Below the pieces are notes generated by a model that had not been told where the DNA came from, made no database searches, and worked only from the letters and a program-made list of their open reading frames with translations. 48,871 nucleotides of DNA from positions 1 through 48,871 of IMG/VR virus record IMGVR_UViG_3300033388_007161; one strand, 5' to 3'. The stretch comes from a virus. Position numbers and translations under genes: made by a program. This document shows, piece by piece, positions 23,412 to 30,605 of this stretch; the first letter of the stretch is position 1, and each line of letters starts with the position of its first letter.

Positions 23412-23762
23412 TTACTCCTTACCATGTATTCGTTTGAGATGACGTTTATAATTTTCTATGCTTTTAAAAACTTTATTACACTCTCTACACGTTCTTTCTG
23501 GAAAACATTCCTCACCATAAGGCGGATGACCCAGACCATAAACTCTCTTTTGCAACCCACACCTTTTACATTCCCAAACGTCATAAATTCTTCCACAATT
23601 ATCTTGTTGGCCAAAAAATATTTTATGCCAATTATGAACTTTTTGTGATTTTCCTTTGTCGGCAAGTCTTAGGAATTTTCGCAAAACAGCCTTTTTACCA
23701 TACAACTGAATTTCTCGTTCATTAAATCGCTTTACCATTTTTTTTGATTTGTTCTTCGGCAT
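23412..23762 (-). CDS. Zinc-finger protein with a classical C2H2 finger
   Basis: Up to 116 residues. A basic N terminus is followed by CKRCGLQKR and a C-terminal CRECNKVFKS...H-x4-H finger whose spacing (C-x2-C-x12-H-x4-H) matches the C2H2 pattern common in eukaryotes and archaeal viruses and rare in bacterial phages. An ATG at 23738 is also possible. It probably binds DNA. GGAG-like signals are weak. Confidence 0.7.
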   Translation of the reverse strand: MPKNKSKKMVKRFNEREIQLYGKKAVLRKFLRLADKGKSQKVHNWHKIFFGQQDNCGRIYDVWECKRCGLQKRVYGLGHPPYGEECFPERTCRECNKVFKSIENYKRHLKRIHGKE

Positions 23763-23847
23763 TCTCTAAAGAATCAACTATAGCTTCGTCCAAATAAGGA
23801 GTATCTTCCCTACCAATATCACAAACCCAAAATTTGATTTTTATCAT
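23722..23847 (-). CDS. 41-aa small protein overlapping zinc-finger gene
   Basis: GGAGGG lies six bases before ATG 23847. The product starts MIKIKFWVCDIGREDTPYLD and ends in a basic helix. It overlaps the zinc-finger gene in another frame by 41 bases, or 17 if that gene starts at 23738. Good ribosome-binding site, but no family. Confidence 0.5.
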   Translation of the reverse strand: MIKIKFWVCDIGREDTPYLDEAIVDSLENAEEQIKKNGKAI

Positions 23848-23899
23848 ATGATTCCCTCCACCACGGTTTTGCGTGTTCAGATGTTAGTCGGTAGGTCAT
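23819..23899 (-). CDS. 26-aa truncated paralogue of the cysteine-rich protein N terminus
   Basis: The product MTYRLTSEHAKPWWRE resembles the start of the protein at 23408 (MTYQLTPKDAKLW), and the DNA around the start (ATGACCTACC then ACTAAC) is the same. GGAG precedes it. It overlaps the end of the 70-residue gene. It is likely the remains of a duplicated gene start. Confidence 0.4.
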   Translation of the reverse strand: MTYRLTSEHAKPWWRESYDKNQILGL

Positions 23900-24089
23900 A
23901 ATCATCTCCTTGTATTTCTATATTTATTGAAAATACATAGCGGTCTTCATCTTCGCATTTCGCACAACTGACAGCACAATCAATAAGTTTAAAACCCTCT
24001 TTTTTCTCTAGCTCACCCAATCTTTGGCAAAGAATACCAAGATTATCTATCATTATTTTCACTATATCTTTTTTGACTTTTTTCCTCAT
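23877..24089 (-). CDS. 70-aa small protein with cysteines
   Basis: A basic N-terminal helix (MRKKVKKDIVKIMIDNLG) is followed by CAVSCAKCEDEDRY, a three-cysteine cluster, and a C-terminal beta strand. GCGGAGGAG precedes ATG 24089, overlapping the stop of the tiny upstream gene. Unknown. Confidence 0.6.
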   Translation of the reverse strand: MRKKVKKDIVKIMIDNLGILCQRLGELEKKEGFKLIDCAVSCAKCEDEDRYVFSINIEIQGDDYDLPTNI

Positions 24090-24160
24090 GGCTCCTCCGC
24101 CAGAATCATCATTTCTTTGGTCATTATTACTTTAAAACCAGCCAGTCTATCCCGGCACAT
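24086..24160 (-). CDS. 24-aa peptide with strong ribosome-binding site
   Basis: AGGAGG lies eight bases before ATG 24160, and the TGA overlaps the next ATG (ATGA). Product MCRDRLAGFKVIMTKEMMIL plus four residues. Signals at both ends favour translation, possibly to couple the next gene. No function can be named. Confidence 0.4.
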   Translation of the reverse strand: MCRDRLAGFKVIMTKEMMILAEEP

Positions 24161-24162
24161 GG

Positions 24163-24402
24163 CTAGGCCTCCTCTAAATCTTTCCCACAACGACTACAAT
24201 AATAAACTTGCGGACCGGGTCCATCCCACAATCTCTTCTTGTTACCAATAATCATACAGATAAATCTGTTAAAAGTGTCGCCCAGGACATACCGCCTGGC
24301 AAAACTATCCCCAAATAATCCCCTCTCAAAAAAATTTTCTCTCCCATATTTTTTAAACAAATCAAAGCTTTCCCTTAAAATAAAGCCCTCTTCTTTTTTC
24401 AT
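24163..24402 (-). CDS. 79-aa protein ending in a single CxxC
   Basis: The product has a charged helical N terminus (ESFDLFKKYGRENFFERG) and ends CSRCGKDLEEA, half a zinc ribbon. It may pair as a dimer to complete the metal site. It is in tandem with the membrane-linked 126-residue gene. Unknown family. Confidence 0.6.
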   Translation of the reverse strand: MKKEEGFILRESFDLFKKYGRENFFERGLFGDSFARRYVLGDTFNRFICMIIGNKKRLWDGPGPQVYYCSRCGKDLEEA

Positions 24403-24405
24403 GAT

Positions 24406-24786
24406 TTATTCCCATCTTAAATATTCATATTCTTGTATAAGTTTTTTTTGTGCTTCACTGAGATTATCTTTAAATCTCTTTAATGCTTGTTCTTTTTTCT
24501 TGAAATATTCATCTACTCTTTTGTGGACTTCTTTGTGATATTTTTTATCAGTATCAATCCCTATGCCAAAAATCTTGAATTTAAAAGAAATTAATCGTGG
24601 TTTTTTGTTACGATTAAGATTTATGAAGAATTTTAAAATAGTCCACTTATGAATTTTAAGAATAACCCCAAATATATTCAGATCATAATAAGTTGCAAAA
24701 ACATATAACCAGAGATGAATTTCCCATATCCCTATATGACTATCTATAATTCTGTGCTTATTGAAGAAATTGATTATTTTGTTCAT
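24406..24786 (-). CDS. 126-aa protein with partly hydrophobic N terminus
   Basis: The first 55 residues are aromatic and hydrophobic (IWEIHLWLYVFATYYDLNIF), possibly membrane-associated. Next is a basic beta region, then a C-terminal coiled coil (VHKRVDEYFKKKEQALKRF). It starts three bases after the 35-residue membrane peptide gene. No family recognised. Confidence 0.6.
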   Translation of the reverse strand: MNKIINFFNKHRIIDSHIGIWEIHLWLYVFATYYDLNIFGVILKIHKWTILKFFINLNRNKKPRLISFKFKIFGIGIDTDKKYHKEVHKRVDEYFKKKEQALKRFKDNLSEAQKKLIQEYEYLRWE

Positions 24787-24789
24787 AGT

Positions 24790-24897
24790 TTACCCCTTAA
24801 TCATTATTAAAATCCCAATCACAAGAAACATCATAATCAAAATAACCGAGAGCCAGAAAGCTAACCACGAACCAGAGATTGAGGTTTTCTTAGGCAT
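24790..24897 (-). CDS. 35-aa small transmembrane protein
   Basis: The product starts MPKKTSISGSWLAFWLSVIL, continues with a strongly hydrophobic run (MMFLVIGILIMI) and ends KG. One transmembrane helix. It overlaps the end of the methyltransferase gene and ends just before the next. No ribosome-binding site is obvious, so coupling is likely. Confidence 0.55.
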   Translation of the reverse strand: MPKKTSISGSWLAFWLSVILIMMFLVIGILIMIKG

Positions 24898-25777
24898 GGT
24901 CTCTCCTTTTTTCTTCAATGGTTTTAATATAGGTCATAATAATCATGGCTATCTGTGGCACAATGGCATTTCCCAATGCTTTCAATCTTTCTCTCCTGTG
25001 AGCGGACTTGGAGAGTTTAAATCCGTCCAGTTCTGCGGAAACCCCATCATCCATTCCACAAAGTTGGGTTGCAACTTCAATCCAGGGTATTCCCCAATTT
25101 TTGAATTTAAGTCTATGGTCCACTTCTTCTTTTTCTTTCTTTGGAAATTTCCCGATTCTGTTTGGTCCGGACTTTTGTAATCCCTGACTTGAGGAGTCGG
25201 AAGCATGGTGGGCAATAATCCAGACCCTATCTCTCCTGTGCGGGGCGTTAACGGCACAAGCTGGAATAATAAATGTCGCTGTTTCGTAGCCTTCGCTCTC
25301 CAAGTCAGTAAGCACTTGGTCGAGTGCCAAGTGGACGATTCCAGCAACATTTTCACCAAGAACCCAAGTGGGCTTTGCTTCTGATATAACACGAAACATT
25401 TCTGGCCAGAGGTAACGGTCATCTTCCTTGCCTCTTCGCTTCCCAGCAACTGAAAATGGTTGACAGGGAAATCCCCCAGTAAGGATAGTTGCTCCTCTCC
25501 ACTTTGTTCCATCAAAGTCTCGGATGTCAGGAATGAGTGGAATACCTCTGGATTTGCAAGGGTAAAATTGATTGCTCCTTTCTTTTTCCAGTTTTTGCTT
25601 GTTTTCTTCTGAATATAATCTGATGCTTGAGGAGTTGGCAATAACTGCCCTAAACCTTTTTTGGAGAACTTGTTGGCAAAATTTATCTTTTTCACAAAAT
25701 ACCTCAGTTTTAAATCCTACCCACAAAGCAGCTAATGCAAAGCCACCAATCCCAGAAAATAAGTCTATATGAGTCAT
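24890..25777 (-). CDS. DNA cytosine-5 methyltransferase (orphan)
   Basis: This 295-residue enzyme has all main motifs: DLFSGIGG (I, 5-12), GGFPCQPFS with catalytic C105 (IV), ENVAG (VI), APHRRDRVWIIA (VIII) and a C-terminal GNAIVPQIA (X). It transfers a methyl group from S-adenosylmethionine to C5 of cytosine in a short DNA target. No restriction endonuclease is nearby, so it probably protects phage DNA from host enzymes or primes further modification. Confidence 0.93.
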   Translation of the reverse strand: MTHIDLFSGIGGFALAALWVGFKTEVFCEKDKFCQQVLQKRFRAVIANSSSIRLYSEENKQKLEKERSNQFYPCKSRGIPLIPDIRDFDGTKWRGATILTGGFPCQPFSVAGKRRGKEDDRYLWPEMFRVISEAKPTWVLGENVAGIVHLALDQVLTDLESEGYETATFIIPACAVNAPHRRDRVWIIAHHASDSSSQGLQKSGPNRIGKFPKKEKEEVDHRLKFKNWGIPWIEVATQLCGMDDGVSAELDGFKLSKSAHRRERLKALGNAIVPQIAMIIMTYIKTIEEKRRDHA

Positions 25778-25792
25778 TTGTTTTTACTATTT

Positions 25793-26452
25793 TTAATCCT
25801 CCTCGCTTCCCACAATGAAATCCATCACTTCTTCCCAATTGGTAAACCTAATGGCCCTATCGTCAATATAATATTTAGCAAGTGGTTTCTCTATTGAGAT
25901 TTCATCAAAAGGAATGTTATATTCTTTTAATTTTTGCTCTATTAGTTTTATTATGTCTCTTTGAGTAAAGCTTTTCTTGGTATTAATCTTATTTGCTCTT
26001 GTTGTGTATATGGCAATTTTAAAGCCTAAATTTCTTAATTTTTGTAATGATTCTTTTGCTCCTGGAATTGGTTCCCCGAAGTGATCAATTCCTTTCCATT
26101 TGTCATATTCTAAAATAACACCATCCAAATCAACCGCTATGCCTTTTAAGCCAATTATTTTGCCTGTTTCTTTATCAAAGATTATCCCTCTGTTTTCCAA
26201 TAATTCATCAACTGAATTTTTGTAGTAACAACACCTAAAATTTAGTTGCTCTAAGATTGCCTTTACTTTCCTTATATCTTCTTTGGACAACCAATCTAGC
26301 AATTCATCCGTATCATGGACAATTACCCCTCTTTTAGCTAGCTCCGCCAAACAGTAAGAGCAAATATTTTCTTTTGTTCTGGCATTATAAAAGCCAGCAT
26401 AAGACAACTTACAATCACAAATTGCACAGCAATCATAATCAGCATGAGCCAT
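25793..26452 (-). CDS. Zinc-ribbon plus HAD-family phosphatase
   Basis: Start at ATG 26452, which follows GGAGG and the preceding stop. About 219 residues. Residues 8-34 hold CCAIC and CSYC pairs, a zinc ribbon. From about 105 lies a HAD domain with AVDLDGV (D108, D110), an IYTTRA motif II, a lysine in EKPLAK and YIDDRA. HAD enzymes hydrolyse phosphate esters, and the phage type often acts on nucleotides or polynucleotide ends. The N-terminal fusion is unusual. Confidence 0.8.
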   Translation of the reverse strand: MAHADYDCCAICDCKLSYAGFYNARTKENICSYCLAELAKRGVIVHDTDELLDWLSKEDIRKVKAILEQLNFRCCYYKNSVDELLENRGIIFDKETGKIIGLKGIAVDLDGVILEYDKWKGIDHFGEPIPGAKESLQKLRNLGFKIAIYTTRANKINTKKSFTQRDIIKLIEQKLKEYNIPFDEISIEKPLAKYYIDDRAIRFTNWEEVMDFIVGSEED

Positions 26453-26453
26453 C

Positions 26454-26723
26454 TCAATCCTCCACACTCGGACTTATCCTCAAGTCCTCAATCAGCCGGC
26501 ATAATTCCTTGTCATATTGCTGGAGTCTCTTTAAAAGCACATCCAACTTAGCCTCTTTCAGCCTCACCTGCTGGATAGTTAAGGCGAGTTTTTCTTGTTC
26601 TTTTTTTACTCCCCAGAACCATAGCTGTTTTTGGCTGATTGTGTAACCGACAATTACCCCCACTACAAACAGGATAAGAGTAAAGAAACACATCCAAATA
26701 AAAATTTTGTCGGATTTAATCAT
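26454..26723 (-). CDS. Membrane-anchored coiled-coil protein (i-spanin-like)
   Basis: This 89-residue protein has a transmembrane helix at about 7-29 (FIWMCFFTLILFVVGVIVGY) followed by a long charged coiled coil (LALTIQQVRLKEAKLDVLLK). The topology matches inner-membrane spanins such as Rz, but it lies in the DNA-modification region, not the lysis area. The function is inferred only from topology. Confidence 0.55.
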   Translation of the reverse strand: MIKSDKIFIWMCFFTLILFVVGVIVGYTISQKQLWFWGVKKEQEKLALTIQQVRLKEAKLDVLLKRLQQYDKELCRLIEDLRISPSVED

Positions 26724-26731
26724 GTCTTCTC

Positions 26732-27142
26732 CTAAATTTCATATTTCCCCTCAATGGGATAAAATTTTCTTTTCCTGATTCTCCCCACCTCTTCAGTAAT
26801 TTGTCGAATAGGAAAGTATCGCTTTACAACTACTTCCTGGCCTATCTTCTGGAATATAAACACTTCATCGTTGGGCGCCCAGGGTATAGCTTTTAATTTC
26901 TCTATCTTCCGTCCAACCCCCGAATCAAGAGTTGCCTGTATCCAGAGTGTCCGATAATCTTTTTTAGCTATCAGGTCAATACAATTAAAGATATCCGTCT
27001 TCCGACTAACCCAGATCGCCCTTTTTTTTGTATAAACTGGTTTCGCTGACGGTGTCTCATTATGGACAACCCACCCCCGTTCTTCCAACCATTTCTGAAT
27101 CCAACGCTGGAAGCTCAAACCTTTACCACGCTTTGTGCTCAT
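26732..27142 (-). CDS. PD-(D/E)xK nuclease-like protein, possible Holliday junction resolvase
   Basis: This 136-residue protein starts GKGLSFQRWIQKWLEERGW (an N-terminal alpha helix typical of resolvase-like nucleases), then KTDIFNCIDLIAKKDYRTLWIQAT, fitting the D...(E/Q)xK/T core of the restriction-endonuclease fold. Position among replication genes supports branched-DNA cleavage. The metal-binding residues are atypical (WIQAT), so activity needs testing. Confidence 0.6.
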   Translation of the reverse strand: MSTKRGKGLSFQRWIQKWLEERGWVVHNETPSAKPVYTKKRAIWVSRKTDIFNCIDLIAKKDYRTLWIQATLDSGVGRKIEKLKAIPWAPNDEVFIFQKIGQEVVVKRYFPIRQITEEVGRIRKRKFYPIEGKYEI

Positions 27143-27687
27143 TTAGGCCTCTCCCGGCTATTCATAATTGCGTCTACCAGACCATAATCAACCGCTTCTT
27201 TTGCAGTCATATATCTTAAATACGTTAGGTCTTTCCTAATTTGGTTCAGCTTTTGTCCTGTTGTTTTTACTAATAAAGTTTCCACCTTCTGTTGTAGGCG
27301 CTTAATCTCTTTCGCTTCAATTTCAATTTCTGATGCACTTCCAAAACTAAACGACCATACCTGATGAATCATCACTCTTGAGTTTGGGGTTATAAATCTC
27401 TTCCCCTTTGTTCCAGTCGCTAAGACCATTGCCGCTCCAGACATCGCCTTTCCTATACAGATAGTCTGGACATCACAACTTATAAGATTCATAACATCTA
27501 TAATACTGAAGGTTGAATCCACATATCCCCCATAAGAATCAATATAAAAATAGATGTCTTGAATTGGGCTTTCCCACTCCAAAAGCAAAAGTTTTTCGTT
27601 TATCTCTTTTGCTTTTTTCTCGTCAATTCTTCCGTTGAGAAAAATAATCCGACTCTCTTTTAATTTTCTTTCTTCTTTTTCGCTCAT
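27139..27687 (-). CDS. clpP-like: ClpP-like serine protease
   Basis: This 182-residue protein is similar to ClpP throughout: FYIDSYGGYVDS, CIGKAMSGAAMVLA with nucleophile S83, RVMIHQ with H108, and AKEAVDYGLVDAI. The catalytic aspartate position of Escherichia coli ClpP (D171) aligns with L157 here, while D153 aligns with D167. It may use another acid or be altered. Phage ClpP-like proteins can act in head maturation or host protein turnover. GGAGG precedes ATG 27687. Confidence 0.85.
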   Translation of the reverse strand: MSEKEERKLKESRIIFLNGRIDEKKAKEINEKLLLLEWESPIQDIYFYIDSYGGYVDSTFSIIDVMNLISCDVQTICIGKAMSGAAMVLATGTKGKRFITPNSRVMIHQVWSFSFGSASEIEIEAKEIKRLQQKVETLLVKTTGQKLNQIRKDLTYLRYMTAKEAVDYGLVDAIMNSRERPK

Positions 27688-27699
27688 TCTTTCCTCCTT

Positions 27700-27966
27700 T
27701 CACAAATTCGCCAAAGTTTCCTCAATCCGAGAAATTTTTTGTTTCAGCCATTCACAAAAGAGAAGCCCATCCTCGTTTGGTGGACAAAGGCAACCTGCAC
27801 CTGGATTGTAAAGACATTCATCCTGACTGACCCCCATCTCCAAACATTTACCTTGCTGGCATTTTTCTAATTCTTCTTCTATTCTTCCCAGCTCTTCTAA
27901 AAGCCTTTTTCTTTCTTTCTCCCTTTCATGCTCGATAAATTTTTTTCTCAATTGATTTCCAGTCAT
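27700..27966 (-). CDS. 88-aa helical, cysteine-containing protein
   Basis: Start at ATG 27966 (MTGNQLRKKF), with GGAGAAGGA upstream; extending it upstream would merge it with a real 28-residue gene in another frame. It has a charged coiled coil (about 10-45), then C-x4-C and ECLYNPGAGCLCPPNEDG, CEWLKQ: seven cysteines or so. A likely zinc-binding phage protein. Unknown role near the helicase. Confidence 0.6.
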   Translation of the reverse strand: MTGNQLRKKFIEHEREKERKRLLEELGRIEEELEKCQQGKCLEMGVSQDECLYNPGAGCLCPPNEDGLLFCEWLKQKISRIEETLANL

Positions 27967-27968
27967 TT

Positions 27969-28055
27969 TTAATCCTTCTCCTTTCCAGCCACAAAAAGAC
28001 AAGCTGTCCAAAACCCAAACCAAAACATAAAAAACCCAATAATTATATACCACAT
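27969..28055 (-). CDS. 28-aa single-helix membrane peptide
   Basis: A perfect GGAGGT, overlapping the helicase stop, lies five bases before ATG 28055. The product starts MWYIIIGFFMFWFGFWTACL and ends FVAGKEKD, one transmembrane helix with a charged tail. MWY starts are seen in tiny cytochrome bd-associated peptides such as CydX, but this similarity is slight. The strong signal shows it is really translated. Confidence 0.65.
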   Translation of the reverse strand: MWYIIIGFFMFWFGFWTACLFVAGKEKD

Positions 28056-28058
28056 TTT

Positions 28059-29345
28059 TTACCTCCATGCAAATTTATTTTGTTTTTTCTCTTGATTTCC
28101 CAAAATAGTTCCATCACTTTCTTCAACCTCCATCATCTCGCCGGTATCCGAGAAAAACTTAACTTTTATTCCACCTGTCCGCCCTCGTTTGTTTTTAATC
28201 AATCGGATATAGCGATAATCTCGCCACTCTTCAGGATGGCTCGGATGCTCATATGGATTCGATATACCAATCATAAAATCCGAGTTTTCCTCAATCGCCC
28301 CGGAATCCCGAGCCGAGTCCAATCTCACAGCTTCATATTCAGCCACCGCCCGAGAAAGCTGGACTAAAAGAATCAAAAACACCTCTCTTTCTTTAGCTAG
28401 ATTTTTCAAGTCCAGCATCTTTCGGGTTGTCTTCTCATATAGACTCCCCGGCTGGTCGGTTTTGAGAATATTCAAGTAATCAATCAAAATAATTTTTAAA
28501 TCATCTTCCTTCACAATTTGGTTAATTTCATCTGCTGAATACGGTTTTTCATAAATTTTCAGTCCTTCTGCATATTGATTTACAAATTCATCAGCAATTA
28601 GCTCTCCCTTTATGATTTTATTTCTGATTTCCTGGAAACTCATTCTAAACCATCTTTGCATCATTCGCATTACAAGTGCCTCTTTTGTCATTTCGAGACT
28701 AAAAAATCCGACAGGAACATTTGTATTCCCAGCAAGATGGTAAATTACATGAAGAGCAAAAAAAGTCTTTCCGGTCGTGGGCCGCCCGAGAACAGAAAGA
28801 AGCTCACCAAAATTGTAACTATGGACCCAGCGATCAAGAGAAGGAAATCCAATAGTTATCCCGGCGGTGGCTCTTTGAGAAATCCAATCCAGAAATTTCT
28901 CAAATGCCAGCTTGAAATCTCCTCTCTCCCTCTCTCTTTCAACGACCCTGGCCTTTTCAACGATTGCTGAAATGGCTTCCCAATCTACCGGTTTACCTCT
29001 GGCTATCGCCGATATCTCGCTTATTAATTTCCGATGTGTTTTTTCTTTTTTTATTTCTGCGATTAAATCTAAAAATTCCCTCTCTTGTGAATTCGCGGGA
29101 ATCCCTTTTACCCAATCCGAGGCCACAAATTCAGCCAGCTCCGAGCCTGAGATAAATACTTTGCTTTTTTCATAAAGTTTGAGCAAATCTATTCGTCCCT
29201 CTTTCTCGTAAAGCTCCTTCATTTTCAAAAAAAGAGCTTGGTATCTTTTTCGACTGAATAAATCTTCCGTGTAATTAGCCTTCAAAACGGGAAATAAATA
29301 GGGATAATGGAAAATCATTGAGAAGATTAATTTTTCTTTGTCCAT
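28059..29345 (-). CDS. dnaB-like: Replicative DNA helicase, DnaB family
   Basis: This 428-residue protein has an N-terminal helical domain (about 1-120) and a C-terminal RecA fold with Walker A GRPTTGKT (187-194), PVGFFSLEMTKEAL, Walker B IILIDYLNIL (about 283-292), a VQLSRAV segment and DSARDSGAIEENSD near the C terminus. It unwinds DNA at the phage fork. It directly follows the initiator gene, the usual loader-helicase pair. Confidence 0.93.
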   Translation of the reverse strand: MDKEKLIFSMIFHYPYLFPVLKANYTEDLFSRKRYQALFLKMKELYEKEGRIDLLKLYEKSKVFISGSELAEFVASDWVKGIPANSQEREFLDLIAEIKKEKTHRKLISEISAIARGKPVDWEAISAIVEKARVVERERERGDFKLAFEKFLDWISQRATAGITIGFPSLDRWVHSYNFGELLSVLGRPTTGKTFFALHVIYHLAGNTNVPVGFFSLEMTKEALVMRMMQRWFRMSFQEIRNKIIKGELIADEFVNQYAEGLKIYEKPYSADEINQIVKEDDLKIILIDYLNILKTDQPGSLYEKTTRKMLDLKNLAKEREVFLILLVQLSRAVAEYEAVRLDSARDSGAIEENSDFMIGISNPYEHPSHPEEWRDYRYIRLIKNKRGRTGGIKVKFFSDTGEMMEVEESDGTILGNQEKKQNKFAWR

Positions 29346-29346
29346 A

Positions 29347-30321
29347 TCACTTTCCTATCATGTCTTTTTCGAGTTCAGCCTGTATTTCTTCCCACGGTCG
29401 GACGTCCGATTTGCTTCCCCTTTTCGTTCCACCCCGATCCTGCTGTCGAGATAGCCAATTGATGATAAATCGCTTGTAGTTTTTCTTTCTTTTATCTGGA
29501 TTTGCCAAAAGCCAGGCCCTCATTTTTCTGAGTTCAGCTTTCACATCACAAGCAGGATAAGCATCTTTCCAAACTTGAATATCATCTGAAGTTATATTCT
29601 CCCATTTTTTAGTCTCAAAATTGAAAGTTATTTTAGGCGGTTTTGAGGACGGCTTCGAATCGTTTTTACGATTCGGAGCAATAGTATATTTAACGCCACT
29701 ATCTATATATTTACTATTAATACTAGGTTTAACGCCTAGATCATTGTTACTATTACTATCATAGATGCCACGATCTATATTATTATTAATATTACTAGAT
29801 CTAATGCTAAGATCTCTATTTCTATTTCTAACTGTATGTTGGGAAACAGTTTCTAAACTATTGTCCAACGGTTTTGAAACAGTTTCTAAACTATTGTCCA
29901 ACGGTTTTGAAACAGTTTCTAAACTATTGTCCAACGGTTTCAAATCCTTTGCATAATATTTATTAAACTCTTTCCAAAGGGTTGTCTTAATTATTACTTT
30001 ATCTTTCTCTATTGATTTTTTGAGTAGTTTTGGATTTCCGCCACCATTGAATTTTAAAAATTTATGGACAAAAATAACATTATTTTCTTCATCATATGAA
30101 ACATTATTTGAGAGTTCATCTTTAATGAGTTCAGCAACTCTTTCCTTTGGAATGTCTGTTTCGTTGGCGATTGTTTTATAGGTAATTTTGTAAATACCGG
30201 ATTCATTTATATGTTCATTTGTTATCAGATAAAGAAAGAGCAATTTACCTTCTGTTGAATAATTTTGAAATTTATCGTCACATACCCAAATATTTGTTAA
30301 AACTCGCCTATATCGTGCCAT
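29347..30321 (-). CDS. Replication initiator / helicase-loader protein (O/DnaD-like)
   Basis: This 324-residue protein has an N-terminal winged helix (residues about 1-100, with YSTEGKLLFLYLITNEH and YKITYKTIANET), a linker with three copies of the 11-residue unit PLDNSLETVSK (about 127-160), an asparagine/serine-rich low-complexity middle, and a C-terminal WLLANPDKRKKNYKRFIINW motif seen in phage DnaD/O-type proteins. It should melt the origin and load the helicase. The repeats in its gene are a candidate origin. Confidence 0.8.
   Translation of the reverse strand: MARYRRVLTNIWVCDDKFQNYSTEGKLLFLYLITNEHINESGIYKITYKTIANETDIPKERVAELIKDELSNNVSYDEENNVIFVHKFLKFNGGGNPKLLKKSIEKDKVIIKTTLWKEFNKYYAKDLKPLDNSLETVSKPLDNSLETVSKPLDNSLETVSQHTVRNRNRDLSIRSSNINNNIDRGIYDSNSNNDLGVKPSINSKYIDSGVKYTIAPNRKNDSKPSSKPPKITFNFETKKWENITSDDIQVWKDAYPACDVKAELRKMRAWLLANPDKRKKNYKRFIINWLSRQQDRGGTKRGSKSDVRPWEEIQAELEKDMIGK
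29690..29842. other. Candidate replication origin AT-rich region
   Basis: Bases next to the iterons are strongly AT-rich with many short palindromes such as ACTAGATCT and CTATATATTTACTATTAATA. Together with the iterons it resembles a lambda-type origin: protein-binding repeats beside a DNA unwinding element. It also codes for the low-complexity linker of the initiator. Confidence 0.5.
29843..29941 (-). repeat. Three tandem 33-bp iterons inside the initiator gene
   Basis: Units 29843-29875, 29876-29908 and 29909-29941 are identical except for the last base. Each starts with GAAACAGTTTC, a palindrome around its central base, and keeps the reading frame as PLDNSLETVSK. Iterons inside an initiator gene are the lambda-type origin arrangement. 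Confidence 0.9.
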
Positions 30322-30323
30322 TT

Positions 30324-30536
30324 TTATTTTTCTCTCCTTGATTTGGGATAAAAATTTTTTATCAATTCCTTCATTTCTCTCTCGTCTCCCTCAATATCTT
30401 CAAATCGAAGACAGCAATATATCCCATTAGAATCATATGCATGGACAAAAAATGGACGGATTTTTCCTCGCAAATCCCTGCCAAAATCAATTCGAAAAAT
30501 CTCAATTTCTTCTTTTGATGTTTTGATTCTTAGCAT
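30324..30536 (-). CDS. 70-aa small protein before the initiator gene
   Basis: Start at ATG 30536 (MLRIKTSKEE); a TTG at 30548 is an alternative in frame. The product has beta strands (EEIEIFRIDFGRDLRG, CCLRFEDIEGD) and a basic tail. It lies just after the terminator hairpin at 30546-30601. Unknown. A role in replication is suggested only by position. Confidence 0.55.
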   Translation of the reverse strand: MLRIKTSKEEIEIFRIDFGRDLRGKIRPFFVHAYDSNGIYCCLRFEDIEGDEREMKELIKNFYPKSRREK

Positions 30537-30545
30537 TTTTTCTTG

Positions 30546-30601
30546 CAAAAAAAGACAGGGGAGAGAGGAAAATATCAGAAAACAGATTCCCCTCTCCCCT
30601 G
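30546..30601 (-). terminator. Rho-independent terminator between recombination and replication genes
   Basis: The arm at 30556-30568 pairs with 30589-30601 (CAGGGGAGAG perfect over ten bases, one mismatch, then GG). On the minus strand it is followed by a run of seven T in 30553-30547. The downstream gene starts within the T-run, so read-through or antitermination must occur. Confidence 0.8.
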
Positions 30602-30605
30602 AAAT

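Noticed and set aside
24982-25695. Second minus-strand frame of 237 codons over the methyltransferase
   Set aside because: The overlapping frame carries all cytosine-5 methyltransferase motifs. This one has none.
27967-28068. Upstream 34-codon extension of the 88-residue gene
   Set aside because: It has no fitting ribosome-binding site, whereas GGAGGT fits the overlapping 28-residue peptide and GGAGAAGGA fits the later ATG.
29843-29941. Three equal direct repeats as a CRISPR array
   Set aside because: The repeats are tandem without spacers and keep the reading frame of the initiator protein. They are iterons.
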